This document shows, in pieces, positions 26,580 through 36,412 of a stretch of DNA of 64,000 nt. The DNA is taken from positions 33,136 through 97,135 of the forward strand of contig JAJYFL010000007.1 of the NCBI GenBank assembly GCA_021790935.1, in the 5' to 3' direction. The translations under genes were made by a program, and so were the position numbers. Source of the stretch: a bacterium. Lineage in GTDB: Bacteria; Vulcanimicrobiota; Vulcanimicrobiia; Vulcanimicrobiales; Vulcanimicrobiaceae. Every line of letters begins with the position of its first letter. Position 1 is the first letter of the stretch. The notes beneath the pieces are model-generated. The model was not told the DNA's origin. It saw nothing but the letters and a program-made list of their open reading frames with translations, and searched no databases.

Positions 26580-27191
26580 ATGAAATCGTATACGCCCAAG
26601 AAATGGGACCTCTCCGGGTTGAAGGGCATCTCGGATAGAACGCTCGAACTGCACTTCGGCCTGTACGAAGGATACGTAAAAAATACCAACCTGCTGATCG
26701 AACAAACCTCCGAGCTGCGCGAGCGAGGCGAAAACGCCGGCTCCAACCCGAAATTTGCCGAACTCGTCCGCCGCATGGGGTGGGAGTTCAACGGCATGCG
26801 CCTGCACGAACTCTACTTCGACAACCTCACCAAGCATCCGGCGGAGCTTCACACGGGAAGATTGCGCGAAATCGTCACCGCGAGCTACGGCGACGTCGAA
26901 ACGTGGAAGAAAGATTTCTTCGCCGTCGGCGGCATGCGCGGCGTAGGTTGGGCGATCGCATACTACGACCCGGCGAACGGTCAGATCGGCAACCACTGGA
27001 TCGAACTCCACCAGGACGGCAACCTGGCCGGCTTCGTGCCGGTCGTTGTAATGGACTGTTGGGAGCACGCGTTTCTGTTGGACTACAAGCCTTCGGAGCG
27101 CGGAAAGTACGTCGAAGCGTTTTACGCGAATCTCAACTGGGCGGCGTGCGAATCCCGCCTTGCGGGGAGCCTAGCGGCAGCTCGAAGTTAG
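26580..27191 (+). CDS. sodB: Superoxide dismutase, Fe/Mn family
   Basis: A 203-residue enzyme that converts superoxide to peroxide and oxygen. Metal ligands are visible: His in LELHFGLYEGYV, His in MRLHELYFDNL, and Asp and His in MDCWEHAFLLDY. It lacks a signal peptide, so it is cytoplasmic. The frame is open upstream, but MKSYTPKKWDL is the natural N-terminus. The preference for Fe or Mn cannot be decided by eye. Its last 59 bases overlap the 3' end of the convergent rqcH gene. Confidence 0.9.
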   Translation: MKSYTPKKWDLSGLKGISDRTLELHFGLYEGYVKNTNLLIEQTSELRERGENAGSNPKFAELVRRMGWEFNGMRLHELYFDNLTKHPAELHTGRLREIVTASYGDVETWKKDFFAVGGMRGVGWAIAYYDPANGQIGNHWIELHQDGNLAGFVPVVVMDCWEHAFLLDYKPSERGKYVEAFYANLNWAACESRLAGSLAAARS

Positions 27192-28692
27192 CCGGAGCTA
27201 CGTAGAGCGTGCGAGCGTTCACGTAGAAGACGAGTCCCGGAGGCGCCGCCGGCTGCTTGCGCACGAACTTGCGCGGCGTGTAGTCGACGGCCGCCTTCGC
27301 ATTCTTGCCGGCCTTGCTGTGCAGCGCCGCAAGGGACGCTGCGGCGATCAGGTCGCACTCGGGAGGTTCTCGGCGATCGTCACGTTGGACGATGACGTGC
27401 GCTCCCGGCGTTGCCCGTGCGTGAAACCAAAGATCGTTCGGCCGCGCTACGCGGAAGGTAAGGTCCGCATTCTCGATCGGCGTCCGGCCGACGAGAATGC
27501 GCGAGCCTGAATCCGTAACGTACTGGAGCGGCTTGCGCTTGCGCGCGGGCGGGCGCTCTGCGGCCGGCGCGCGGCGGCGATCCAGCGCCGCGATCGCTTC
27601 TGCGACGTCCGTCAGTGCGTCGGCCTCTGCGCGCTCCACTTCCCAGCGCAGATCCTCGATGGTCGCCTGAAGGCGCTCGAGCTGCGTCCGGCGCGCCTGC
27701 AGATGCGCGCGCGCCGCTCCGAGTTTCTTGTATGCCGCGAAAAGCTCGGTCGCGCGCTCTTTCGCAGCCGCCTGCTCGTCGGGTGGCAGCGCGTGCAGCG
27801 TTTCGTATACCGCTTCACCGCGCTCGCGTAAGAGATCGCGCTCCTGCGCGTCGCGAAGCCGGGCCTCGATCTGCGTGAGTTCGGCGCCGGCCTTGCGCTC
27901 GCGCTCGGCGAGTGCCTTCTCCATACCCCGCCGGCGCTTCGCCGCGCTATCGTGCGATGCGTTCCCCGCGTCTTGAGTGCGCGCTTCGGCGAATATCTCC
28001 AGCAGGCCGTCGGCGCTCCCGCAATCCAGCTGCGCGTATTGCGGGAGGGGCACGAGATGTGCCTGCACGAGGAGACCGTCACGCCGGTAGACGTACAGAG
28101 CCGCCGGGGCCTCCTCGTTGCTCAACGTGCGGACCAGGTCTTCCGCATCGGCGCCGGCGTATCCGTCGCGCAGGATCTTCGGCACCCTTCGCTCGGGGTT
28201 TAAGGGCGGCGGCTCGTAGACACGTCCGGCTTCGACCGCTCGCAGGGGGTTTTCGGAGCGCGAGAACTCCTTCGCGGCGGCCACGATGGTATGGTCTTTG
28301 AGAAGTATTACGTTACCGAAGCGCGGCACCAGCTCGCAGATCAGTGCCGACTCGGCTCGCACGCCGAAGCGCGACCGCACCACGAAGTCTAGCCGCACGA
28401 TGCGATCGCCCGTGCGCGCTCGCGCGTCGGAAAAGCTCGTGCCGCGGAGAGCGGCGCCGACCGCGCGGACGAAGCCCGGTTCGCTTGCGATCGGGAGTTC
28501 GCCCTCCTCGATGGTCAAGAGCGGCGTGGGAGCGAAGATATCGACGCACAAGAGTCGCGTTTGACCGCGCGACCAGAGGGCAATCGCGATTCGCCCGTCG
28601 GAGAGTTGCCCGACGTCGCGGACCTTGGCGCCCCGCAGGCGCGCGCGCAGCTCCTGTGCCGCACGGCGAACGAGCAGCCAATCGGTCAGCAT
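27133..28692 (-). CDS. rqcH: RqcH, NFACT-family ribosome rescue factor
   Basis: A 519-residue protein. The NFACT-N domain (to about 200) contains the Asp-Arg pair in TGDRIVRLDF. A helix-hairpin-helix and coiled-coil middle spans about 200-380, and the NFACT-R domain follows near 400, with ILVGRTPIENADL and PNDLWFHARATPGAHV. In bacteria RqcH binds stalled 50S-peptidyl-tRNA and adds C-terminal alanine tails that mark the chain for degradation. It is often annotated as a fibronectin-binding protein, which is misleading. The C-terminus overlaps sodB on the opposite strand. Confidence 0.93.
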   Translation of the reverse strand: MLTDWLLVRRAAQELRARLRGAKVRDVGQLSDGRIAIALWSRGQTRLLCVDIFAPTPLLTIEEGELPIASEPGFVRAVGAALRGTSFSDARARTGDRIVRLDFVVRSRFGVRAESALICELVPRFGNVILLKDHTIVAAAKEFSRSENPLRAVEAGRVYEPPPLNPERRVPKILRDGYAGADAEDLVRTLSNEEAPAALYVYRRDGLLVQAHLVPLPQYAQLDCGSADGLLEIFAEARTQDAGNASHDSAAKRRRGMEKALAERERKAGAELTQIEARLRDAQERDLLRERGEAVYETLHALPPDEQAAAKERATELFAAYKKLGAARAHLQARRTQLERLQATIEDLRWEVERAEADALTDVAEAIAALDRRRAPAAERPPARKRKPLQYVTDSGSRILVGRTPIENADLTFRVARPNDLWFHARATPGAHVIVQRDDRREPPECDLIAAASLAALHSKAGKNAKAAVDYTPRKFVRKQPAAPPGLVFYVNARTLYVAPANFELPLGSPQGGIRTPPS

Positions 28693-28805
28693 CGGCGCAT
28701 CGGAGCGAGATCTGAAAGCATGCGTGGCGGCTCTTCGCCGCGTCGCGGTGCGGACTCCGCCCGGATGGGTAAGACCGAAAATGCTTTGAGGAAGTCGAGG
28801 GGACG

Positions 28806-29306
28806 ATGGGGTCGAGATCGTTGGAATGGCGCCGAAGGTTTCGAATGGGCCTTGCGCCTGCGTTCGTCGCGCTGGCGTGTTGTGCGGCGGCAGGCTGTAG
28901 CGCGCGGGCTCCGGTGTACCCGCCGGGCTACACGCAGCAGCGAAGCGCCGCCGGTTCGTTCTGGGTACGGACGTTGCCCGGGGGCGGGAGGGAGACCTAC
29001 CGCGTGCAGAAGCGGCCGTTCACCGGAACGCTCAAGGACCTCGCGTCAAGCGAAACGATCGATACCGTCCTGCGCCACAAAGGTGCCCGGTACGTAAGCA
29101 GCGATCCATTCCCAGCCTGCCCAGGCGAGGCCGGCATCCTTACGTTTCATATCCGTAGCGCGAAGGGAAGCGAGATTAGGGAAGAAGCCTTCACGGTTTT
29201 CAACCAGCAGTCGATCGCGGTCACGGCGACGCGGCCCGCAACGCAGCCCCTGGATAGGGCCGTCCGCTCCGCGATGGGGAAAAACGTCTGCAACGTACCT
29301 CTGTGA
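28806..29306 (+). CDS. Small lipoprotein of unknown function
   Basis: A 166-residue protein with a lipoprotein signal: basic N-terminus, hydrophobic stretch and AAAGC lipobox near residue 31. The mature domain is small, with FTGTLKDLASSETIDTVL and two further Cys residues (PACPGE and KNVCNV) that could form a disulphide. AGGGGA upstream of ATG 28806 supports this start, although ATG 28845 would give a tighter signal peptide. It stands alone between rqcH (divergent) and the acyl-CoA ligase (convergent). Confidence 0.62.
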   Translation: MGSRSLEWRRRFRMGLAPAFVALACCAAAGCSARAPVYPPGYTQQRSAAGSFWVRTLPGGGRETYRVQKRPFTGTLKDLASSETIDTVLRHKGARYVSSDPFPACPGEAGILTFHIRSAKGSEIREEAFTVFNQQSIAVTATRPATQPLDRAVRSAMGKNVCNVPL

Positions 29307-29319
29307 GCCGGTTTGCCAA

Positions 29320-30864
29320 TTATCCGAAACGGCGCACCAACTCGCGTTTTAACACCTTTCCGCTAGGCCCTAGGGGGAAGGCCTCGACGAACTCCACCCG
29401 GCGCGGATACTTGTAGCGGGCGAGGTTCTGCTGCGACCAGGCGATGATCTCCTCGGCGCCGGTCTCGTTCGCGTCTGGAGCGAGCACCACGACCGCGCAG
29501 ACCTCCTCTCCGTGCAGTGGATCGGGCAATCCTATGACGGCGACTTGGGCGATGGCCGGATGGCGCAGCAGGACCTCCTCGACCTCGCGCGGGTAGACGT
29601 TGTAACCGCCCCGGAGCACCATATCTTTCTTGCGGTCGACGATCGTGATAAACCCGTCGGCGTCCTGCGTTCCGAGGTCGCCGCTTCTGAACCAGCCGTC
29701 AACCATAACCGCTGCCGTCGCCTCGGGGTTGTTCAGGTATCCCTTGAAGACGTCGTGCCCCCGGATGACGACCTCGCCGAGTTCGCCGCACGGCAGCAGC
29801 TCGATGCGGCCTTCCAAGTCGGCCTTAGCAATCCCAAGGTCGACGCCCCAGACGCCGCGCCCCACGGTTCCCGGTTTTCGGCCAAGATCGCGCTGGTTGA
29901 AAGAGGCCACCGGCGACGTTTCGGAGAGGCCGTAGCCCTCGTAGATCGGCAGCCCGAAGGTCTTCTCGAAGGCCTCGAGGACCGTCTGAGGCAGCGAGGC
30001 CCCTCCCGAAACGGCGATCTGGAGTTCGGGGCGCCGCGGATCGGTTCGCGCCGCATCGAGCAGGCTGATGTACATCGTCGGAACGCCGACGAAGACGGTG
30101 ATGCGCTCCTTAATCAGCAGGTCGAGGGCCGCCGCGCCATCGTAGCGCGGCATGAGCACGACGGTCGCGCCCACCCGGAATGCGGTATTCATGACGCACG
30201 TCTGGCCGAAGGAGTGAAAGAGCGGTAGGCAGCCTAGAAAGACGTCGTCGTCGCGCAAACCGAAGAGATCGAAGGCGCTGACGGTCGCGTTCATGATCAT
30301 GTTGAGGTGGCTCAACACCGCGCCCTTCGGCTTGCCGGTCGTGCCGCTCGTATAGAGCACGACCGCGTCGTCCAGAGGCCCGCGGCGCACGAAAGCGGTG
30401 ATGGGATCCGCGCTTGCCGCAAACGCGTCCAGCTGCGGAACCTGCGGTCCGGGCTCACCGGGGCCGGGGGGCGGCACCATTACCGCCAGCAGCGTTACGC
30501 CCGCTTTCTCGGCCGCGGCTCTGCCGGCGGCCAAGAAGGGTGCCGCGCAGACGAACGCCTTGACCCTGGCGTCGGCCAAGACGAAGGCGATCTCCTCGGC
30601 CGTGAGCAGCGCGTGAACCGGCACGACGACCGCCCCGAGGGCGAGCGCCCCATAGTACGTCCGCGGGAAATCCGGTACGTTCGGCAGCATTAGGGCTACG
30701 GCGTCGCCCGGGCCGATGCCGTGCGCGCGCAGGACGGCTGCGTAGCGCCGCGCCTGTTCCCAAAGTTCCGCGTAGGTGACGCGGCTTTCACCGAGCACGA
30801 CGGCCGCCCGATCCGGGTGGCGGGCCGCCGATTCGGCGAGGATACTCGCAATCGAAAGCTCCAT
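29320..30864 (-). CDS. Acyl-CoA synthetase (AMP-forming), long-chain fatty acid type
   Basis: A 514-residue ANL-superfamily enzyme that activates a carboxylic acid to its CoA thioester. Motifs are the P-loop YTSGTTGKPKGA, YGLSETSPVASF, GWFRSGDLG, and the hinge DRKKDMVLRGGYNVYPREVEE. The adenylation Lys is in PSGKVLKREL near the C-terminus. The chain-length preference cannot be told from sequence by eye. ATG 30864 gives the usual N-terminus (SIASILAESAARHPD). A GTG at 30882 would add six residues. It is divergent from gmk. Confidence 0.88.
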   Translation of the reverse strand: MELSIASILAESAARHPDRAAVVLGESRVTYAELWEQARRYAAVLRAHGIGPGDAVALMLPNVPDFPRTYYGALALGAVVVPVHALLTAEEIAFVLADARVKAFVCAAPFLAAGRAAAEKAGVTLLAVMVPPPGPGEPGPQVPQLDAFAASADPITAFVRRGPLDDAVVLYTSGTTGKPKGAVLSHLNMIMNATVSAFDLFGLRDDDVFLGCLPLFHSFGQTCVMNTAFRVGATVVLMPRYDGAAALDLLIKERITVFVGVPTMYISLLDAARTDPRRPELQIAVSGGASLPQTVLEAFEKTFGLPIYEGYGLSETSPVASFNQRDLGRKPGTVGRGVWGVDLGIAKADLEGRIELLPCGELGEVVIRGHDVFKGYLNNPEATAAVMVDGWFRSGDLGTQDADGFITIVDRKKDMVLRGGYNVYPREVEEVLLRHPAIAQVAVIGLPDPLHGEEVCAVVVLAPDANETGAEEIIAWSQQNLARYKYPRRVEFVEAFPLGPSGKVLKRELVRRFG

Positions 30865-30974
30865 AGGGGGTTCTTTATCCACGGTACGGCCGCACTACTG
30901 CGCGAGCGTACCAGGTGAAGCCCCCGGATTCTCGGAACAACAAATGCTTCGCCCTCGTCTGGAGAGAATGGTAC

Positions 30975-31592
30975 GTGTTCGGCCCGGGTCTGCTTTTCGT
31001 CGTTTCGGGGCCCTCCGGGGCGGGGAAAGATACTCTCGTCGATGCGTTGCGGGCCCGTATGCCCCGCCTGCGCTACTCGGTTTCGGCAACGACGCGGGAG
31101 GCTCGTCCGGGCGAACGCGAGGGGGAGCACTACTTTTTTCTAGCGCGGGCGGAGTTCGAGCGGCGCCGGGCCTCCCGCGGCTTTCTCGAGTGGCGCGAGT
31201 ACAACGGCAATTTCTACGGAACGCCACGAGACTTCGTCGAGCGGACGCTGACTCAGGGATACGATCTCATCATGAAGCCCGAGGTCAACGGAGCCTTATC
31301 TATCAAGGGTACCTTCCCGGATGCGGTCTTGATATTTTTGCTGCCGGATCGCTTTTCGCACTTGCGCGCGCGCCTGCTGGCGAGACGAACCGAGACCAAT
31401 GAAGAGATCGCTCGCCGTTTGGCGATCGCCCACGAAGAAGTGAAATTCATCCGGAGTTTCGACTACATTGTCATCAACGAAGAGCGCCGATCCGAGGAAG
31501 CGGTGCGAGACCTGCACTCGATCCTGCAGGCCGAAAAGTTCCGCATCCATCGGTTCAGCGACGATTCACTAAGGAAAATGGAAGACTCATAA
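30975..31592 (+). CDS. gmk: Guanylate kinase
   Basis: Gmk phosphorylates GMP to GDP. The P-loop SGPSGAGKDT is near residues 10-19 and SATTREARPGEREGEHYFF in the GMP-binding lid follows. GTG 30975 is chosen because GGAGAGA lies at a good distance before it and the resulting 205 residues match the family. A GTG at 30915 would add 20 residues with no homology. The following rpoZ start is directly after the stop, the usual gmk-rpoZ order. Confidence 0.93.
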   Translation: MFGPGLLFVVSGPSGAGKDTLVDALRARMPRLRYSVSATTREARPGEREGEHYFFLARAEFERRRASRGFLEWREYNGNFYGTPRDFVERTLTQGYDLIMKPEVNGALSIKGTFPDAVLIFLLPDRFSHLRARLLARRTETNEEIARRLAIAHEEVKFIRSFDYIVINEERRSEEAVRDLHSILQAEKFRIHRFSDDSLRKMEDS

Positions 31593-31811
31593 ATGACGAA
31601 GACCGTCTTTGGCGACCTCAGCTCCCTGCTCGAACACGTCGACTCCAAGTTCAGCTTGGTGAACGTCGTGACGAAACGTGCCAAACAACTCAACAACGGC
31701 GCTCCACCGCTTACGGAGGACGTCAATCCCAACAAGCCGGTGTCGACCGCGTTCAACGAAGTCGCAGAGGGGAAGATCCCATACCACCGCAGCAAGGAAG
31801 GCATCAAGTAG
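31593..31811 (+). CDS. rpoZ: RNA polymerase omega subunit
   Basis: A 72-residue protein with the omega signature KFSLVNVVTKRAKQLNNGA near residues 19-37, and a C-terminal segment (VSTAFNEVAEGKI) that contacts beta-prime. Omega helps polymerase assembly. It begins at the base after the gmk stop, so the two are co-translated. Despite its short length the frame, context and motif agree. Confidence 0.9.
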   Translation: MTKTVFGDLSSLLEHVDSKFSLVNVVTKRAKQLNNGAPPLTEDVNPNKPVSTAFNEVAEGKIPYHRSKEGIK

Positions 31812-31831
31812 GCGGTTCGTGAGGGTAGACG

Positions 31832-33670
<1,839 letters not shown>

Positions 33671-33682
33671 AATGAGGCTCGC

Positions 33683-34432
33683 ATGATCCGTGCTGACGGC
33701 CGAGAGCGGGAGCAGATGCGCCCCGTGACGATCGAGCCGAACTATCTGCGCTTTGCCGAGGGCAGCGCGCTCATCTCCATTGGAGAGACCCGCGTGCTTT
33801 GCGCGGCGTCGATAGAAGACCGCGTTCCCTCCTGGATGAGGGGCAAGGGCACCGGTTGGGTCACGGCCGAGTATGCGATGCTGCCGCGAGCTACGCAGGA
33901 GCGCACCGCCAGGGAGTCCGCACGAGGTAGAATCGGCGGGCGTACCCACGAGATCCAGCGCATCATCGGGCGCGCGTTGCGGGCCGTAACGGATATGGCA
34001 AAGTTAGGAGAGCGCACCGTCTGGCTGGACTGCGACGTCCTTCAAGCCGATGGCGGGACGCGCACCGCCGCGGTTACCGGCGCCTACGTCGCGCTCGCAC
34101 TCGCACTTGCCAAGAAGTTCGATCCGAGCCGCACGGCCGCGTGGCCGCTAGCCGGGCAGATAGCAGCGACCAGCGTGGGGATCGTCGCGGGCGTTACGCT
34201 GCTGGACCTCGCGTACGAGGAGGACAGCAGAGCGGCGGTCGATATGAACGTCGCGATGACCGATTCCGGAAAGTTTGTGGAGATTCAGGGGACTGCCGAG
34301 GCGGTGCCGTTCTCACGTGGCGAGCTCGACGCGCTCTTGAACCTCGCGGAGACGGGCATCCGTTCGCTTCACTCGGCGCAGCAGGCGGTGCTCGAGCCGG
34401 CCGGCCTCGCGACGGCCCCGCATGCCCGATAG
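33683..34432 (+). CDS. rph: Ribonuclease PH
   Basis: A phosphorolytic 3'-5' exoribonuclease that trims tRNA ends. The 249-residue length is normal. Signature segments are [11 protein letters not shown] at the N-terminus, [36 protein letters not shown] and [20 protein letters not shown]. It is complete. In many bacteria rdgB follows; here a small unknown gene follows instead, overlapping by 11 bases. Confidence 0.96.
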   Translation: MIRADGREREQMRPVTIEPNYLRFAEGSALISIGETRVLCAASIEDRVPSWMRGKGTGWVTAEYAMLPRATQERTARESARGRIGGRTHEIQRIIGRALRAVTDMAKLGERTVWLDCDVLQADGGTRTAAVTGAYVALALALAKKFDPSRTAAWPLAGQIAATSVGIVAGVTLLDLAYEEDSRAAVDMNVAMTDSGKFVEIQGTAEAVPFSRGELDALLNLAETGIRSLHSAQQAVLEPAGLATAPHAR

Positions 34433-34757
34433 CGAGGCTCTACGATCGCTGGTCCTCCGCGTCGGCAAGTTCTACATCACCGACAAAGCGATGAAACGGG
34501 CCCACGAGCGAATGGTCGACCTGATCGCTCGCGAGGCGGACGAGGAGGGAGATCGGCAAACGTATGCCGCGGCCGTTCGGCGGTACTTCACCGGTTTCGA
34601 GGCCGAAGCGCGCGGTCATCTGCGGGATGTAGATAGGCGTCTCGAACAGGTCGACCAAGTCCGCTTCAATCTTGCGGCCGAGCGTGGCGTTACGGCGCGC
34701 CGCATCGAGTCGACGCGGGAGGTTTTGGAGGAACTCGACCGCATCTCGGAGAGCTAA
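34422..34757 (+). CDS. Small helical protein of unknown function
   Basis: A 111-residue, highly charged, probably all-helical protein without signal peptide or membrane segment. Its start overlaps the rph stop by 11 bases and it ends 30 bases before mlaE, so it belongs to the same transcript. The middle ([32 protein letters not shown], given here only for its Arg/Asp/Glu richness) looks like a coiled coil. I do not recognise a family. Confidence 0.55.
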   Translation: MPDSEALRSLVLRVGKFYITDKAMKRAHERMVDLIAREADEEGDRQTYAAAVRRYFTGFEAEARGHLRDVDRRLEQVDQVRFNLAAERGVTARRIESTREVLEELDRISES

Positions 34758-34787
34758 CGTCATGCTTGCACAGGGCGGCACTTCCGT

Positions 34788-35564
34788 ATGAAGATGCTCG
34801 AGGATGTCGGGCGCAAGACCAACGACTTCCTGGAATACACCGGCGGCATCGCGTTGCTGGGTCTCGAGACCGCCGGCTCGATCGTGCGGTTGCGCATCCG
34901 GGTTGCAGAGACCGTCAATCAGTGCTACCTGCTCGGCGTTCAATCGATCTCGATCGTCCTGCTGACCGCGTTGTTCACCGGGATGGTCTTCTCGCTCGAG
35001 TCGGCCGAGCAGGCCGTGCAGTTCGGGATCGGGAGTTTGGTAGGCGGCGCGGTCGCCTACACATCGGTGCGCGAGCTCGGGCCGATGCTCTCGGCGGTCG
35101 TCGTAGCCGGGCGGGTCGGCGCCGCTATCGCTGCCGAGATCGGGTCGATGGTCGTCACCGAACAGGTTGAGGCGCTGCAGTCGCTCGGGCTGTCGCCGAC
35201 GCGTTTCTTGGTCGTTCCGCGTCTGCTGGCGCTGGTTCTTATGTTGCCGCTGCTGGCGATCGTTGCGGATGTGGTGTCGGTGTACGGCGGCATGTGGATC
35301 GCACAGAGTTACGCGCACATCAGCAACGACGTCTTTATTTCGTCGGCTCGGCAGGCGATCGGTTTCTCCGACGTCATCAAGGGGCTGCTCAAGTCGCTGG
35401 TCTTCGCCGTCATCATCGCCATGGTCGGGTCGTATCAAGGGCTAACGACGCGCGGCGGCGCTGCGGGCGTCGGCAAATCGACGACCGGGGCAGTCGTGCT
35501 CTCGATCATCCTGATCTTCATCACAAATTTCGTGCTCTCGTACCTCCTCTACGGAACGTCGTAG
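34788..35564 (+). CDS. mlaE: MlaE-family lipid ABC transporter permease
   Basis: A 258-residue inner-membrane permease with about five or six hydrophobic segments. The conserved MlaE core is visible as RELGPMLSAVVVAGRVGAAIAAEIGSM, followed by EQVEALQSLGLSP, the coupling-helix region. MlaE permeases work with an ATPase and an MCE protein to move phospholipids between membranes. The ATPase and MCE genes follow directly. ATG 34788 is used. Confidence 0.93.
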   Translation: MKMLEDVGRKTNDFLEYTGGIALLGLETAGSIVRLRIRVAETVNQCYLLGVQSISIVLLTALFTGMVFSLESAEQAVQFGIGSLVGGAVAYTSVRELGPMLSAVVVAGRVGAAIAAEIGSMVVTEQVEALQSLGLSPTRFLVVPRLLALVLMLPLLAIVADVVSVYGGMWIAQSYAHISNDVFISSARQAIGFSDVIKGLLKSLVFAVIIAMVGSYQGLTTRGGAAGVGKSTTGAVVLSIILIFITNFVLSYLLYGTS

Positions 35565-35572
35565 GTGCACTC

Positions 35573-36328
35573 GTGCCGAAGTTGATTGCCAAACTCGACG
35601 ACGTCACCATGCGCTACGGCGATCGGGTGATTTTAGAGAACTGTTCCTTGGATATCGTCGAGGGCGCGATAACGTGCATCATCGGCCTCTCCGGCGCCGG
35701 TAAATCCACGATATTGCGTTTGCTCGACGCGCTGCGCAAGCCAGACTCCGGCCACGTCTACGTCAAAGAGCGGGATATCTGCCACCTCCCAGAGAGCGAG
35801 CTCGTCGCGATGCGCTCGGAGATTGGGTTCGCTTTCCAATTCGCAGCGCTTCTCGACAGCCTGTCCGTCGGAGAGAACGTAGCGCTGGCGCTGCGAGAAC
35901 ATTCGTCCTTGACGAACGCAGAGATAGAGAGGCGCGCGCTGGACACGCTCGAAAGCGTGGGGCTCGCGCATGCCTACGACCTGTTGCCGAGCGAGCTCTC
36001 CGGCGGCATGCTCAAGCGCGCGGGATTTGCGCGTGCGGTCGTGACCAATCCGGATCTGGTCTTATTCGACGAACCCACCACGGGGCTCGACCCGATCGTC
36101 ACCCACTTGCTGACGGACATCATAAAACGCCTGCACGAGCATCTCAATGCGACGGCCGTCGTCATCTCGCACGATTTGCACTCGATCTATCGGATGGCCG
36201 ATTACGTCGCGATGCTCTTCGAAGGAGCGATTATCGAATATGGCTCGGTTCCCGAGATCCGGCGCTCCGCCAACCCGATCGTTCAACAGTTTCTTCAAGG
36301 CAGCGAGGTGGGGCCGATACCGCTCTGA
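35573..36328 (+). CDS. mlaF: MlaF-family lipid ABC transporter ATPase
   Basis: A 251-residue ABC ATPase. Walker A is GLSGAGKST, the Q-loop is FQFAALLDSLSV, the signature is LSGGMLKR and Walker B is LVLFDEPTTGLDPI, with the H-loop in VISHD. The Met in the signature and FAALLDS are typical of MlaF. The frame is open upstream through mlaE; the GTG at 35573 starts the conserved N-terminus (PKLIAKLDDVTMRYG), nine bases after the mlaE stop. A long hairpin overlaps its stop. Confidence 0.93.
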   Translation: MPKLIAKLDDVTMRYGDRVILENCSLDIVEGAITCIIGLSGAGKSTILRLLDALRKPDSGHVYVKERDICHLPESELVAMRSEIGFAFQFAALLDSLSVGENVALALREHSSLTNAEIERRALDTLESVGLAHAYDLLPSELSGGMLKRAGFARAVVTNPDLVLFDEPTTGLDPIVTHLLTDIIKRLHEHLNATAVVISHDLHSIYRMADYVAMLFEGAIIEYGSVPEIRRSANPIVQQFLQGSEVGPIPL

Positions 36329-36370
36329 CGGCTTGCCCCGTGCCGGGACTCCGGTGCGGGGTAAGCCGTC
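36327..36370 (+). terminator. Long stem-loop between mlaF and mlaD
   Basis: A 14-bp stem (36327-36340 with 36357-36370, one G-U pair) continues through two G-U pairs into a CCGG stem with a GACT loop. A second small hairpin (CGCGGG/CCCGCG) follows at 36371-36384. There is no U-run, and mlaD follows with a good AAGGAG. The structure begins at the mlaF stop codon. It may attenuate, process or stabilise the transcript between the inner-membrane pair and the MCE protein rather than end it. Confidence 0.6.
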
Positions 36371-36412
36371 CGCGGGGGCCCGCGAGGCTAATGGCGTAAG
36401 GAGTCTATAGCC

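Noticed and set aside
29360..29385. CTAGGCCCTAG-containing dyad in the acyl-CoA ligase as another repeat element
   Set aside because: It lies in the coding sequence for the conserved C-terminal PSGKVLK region and is explained by that coding.
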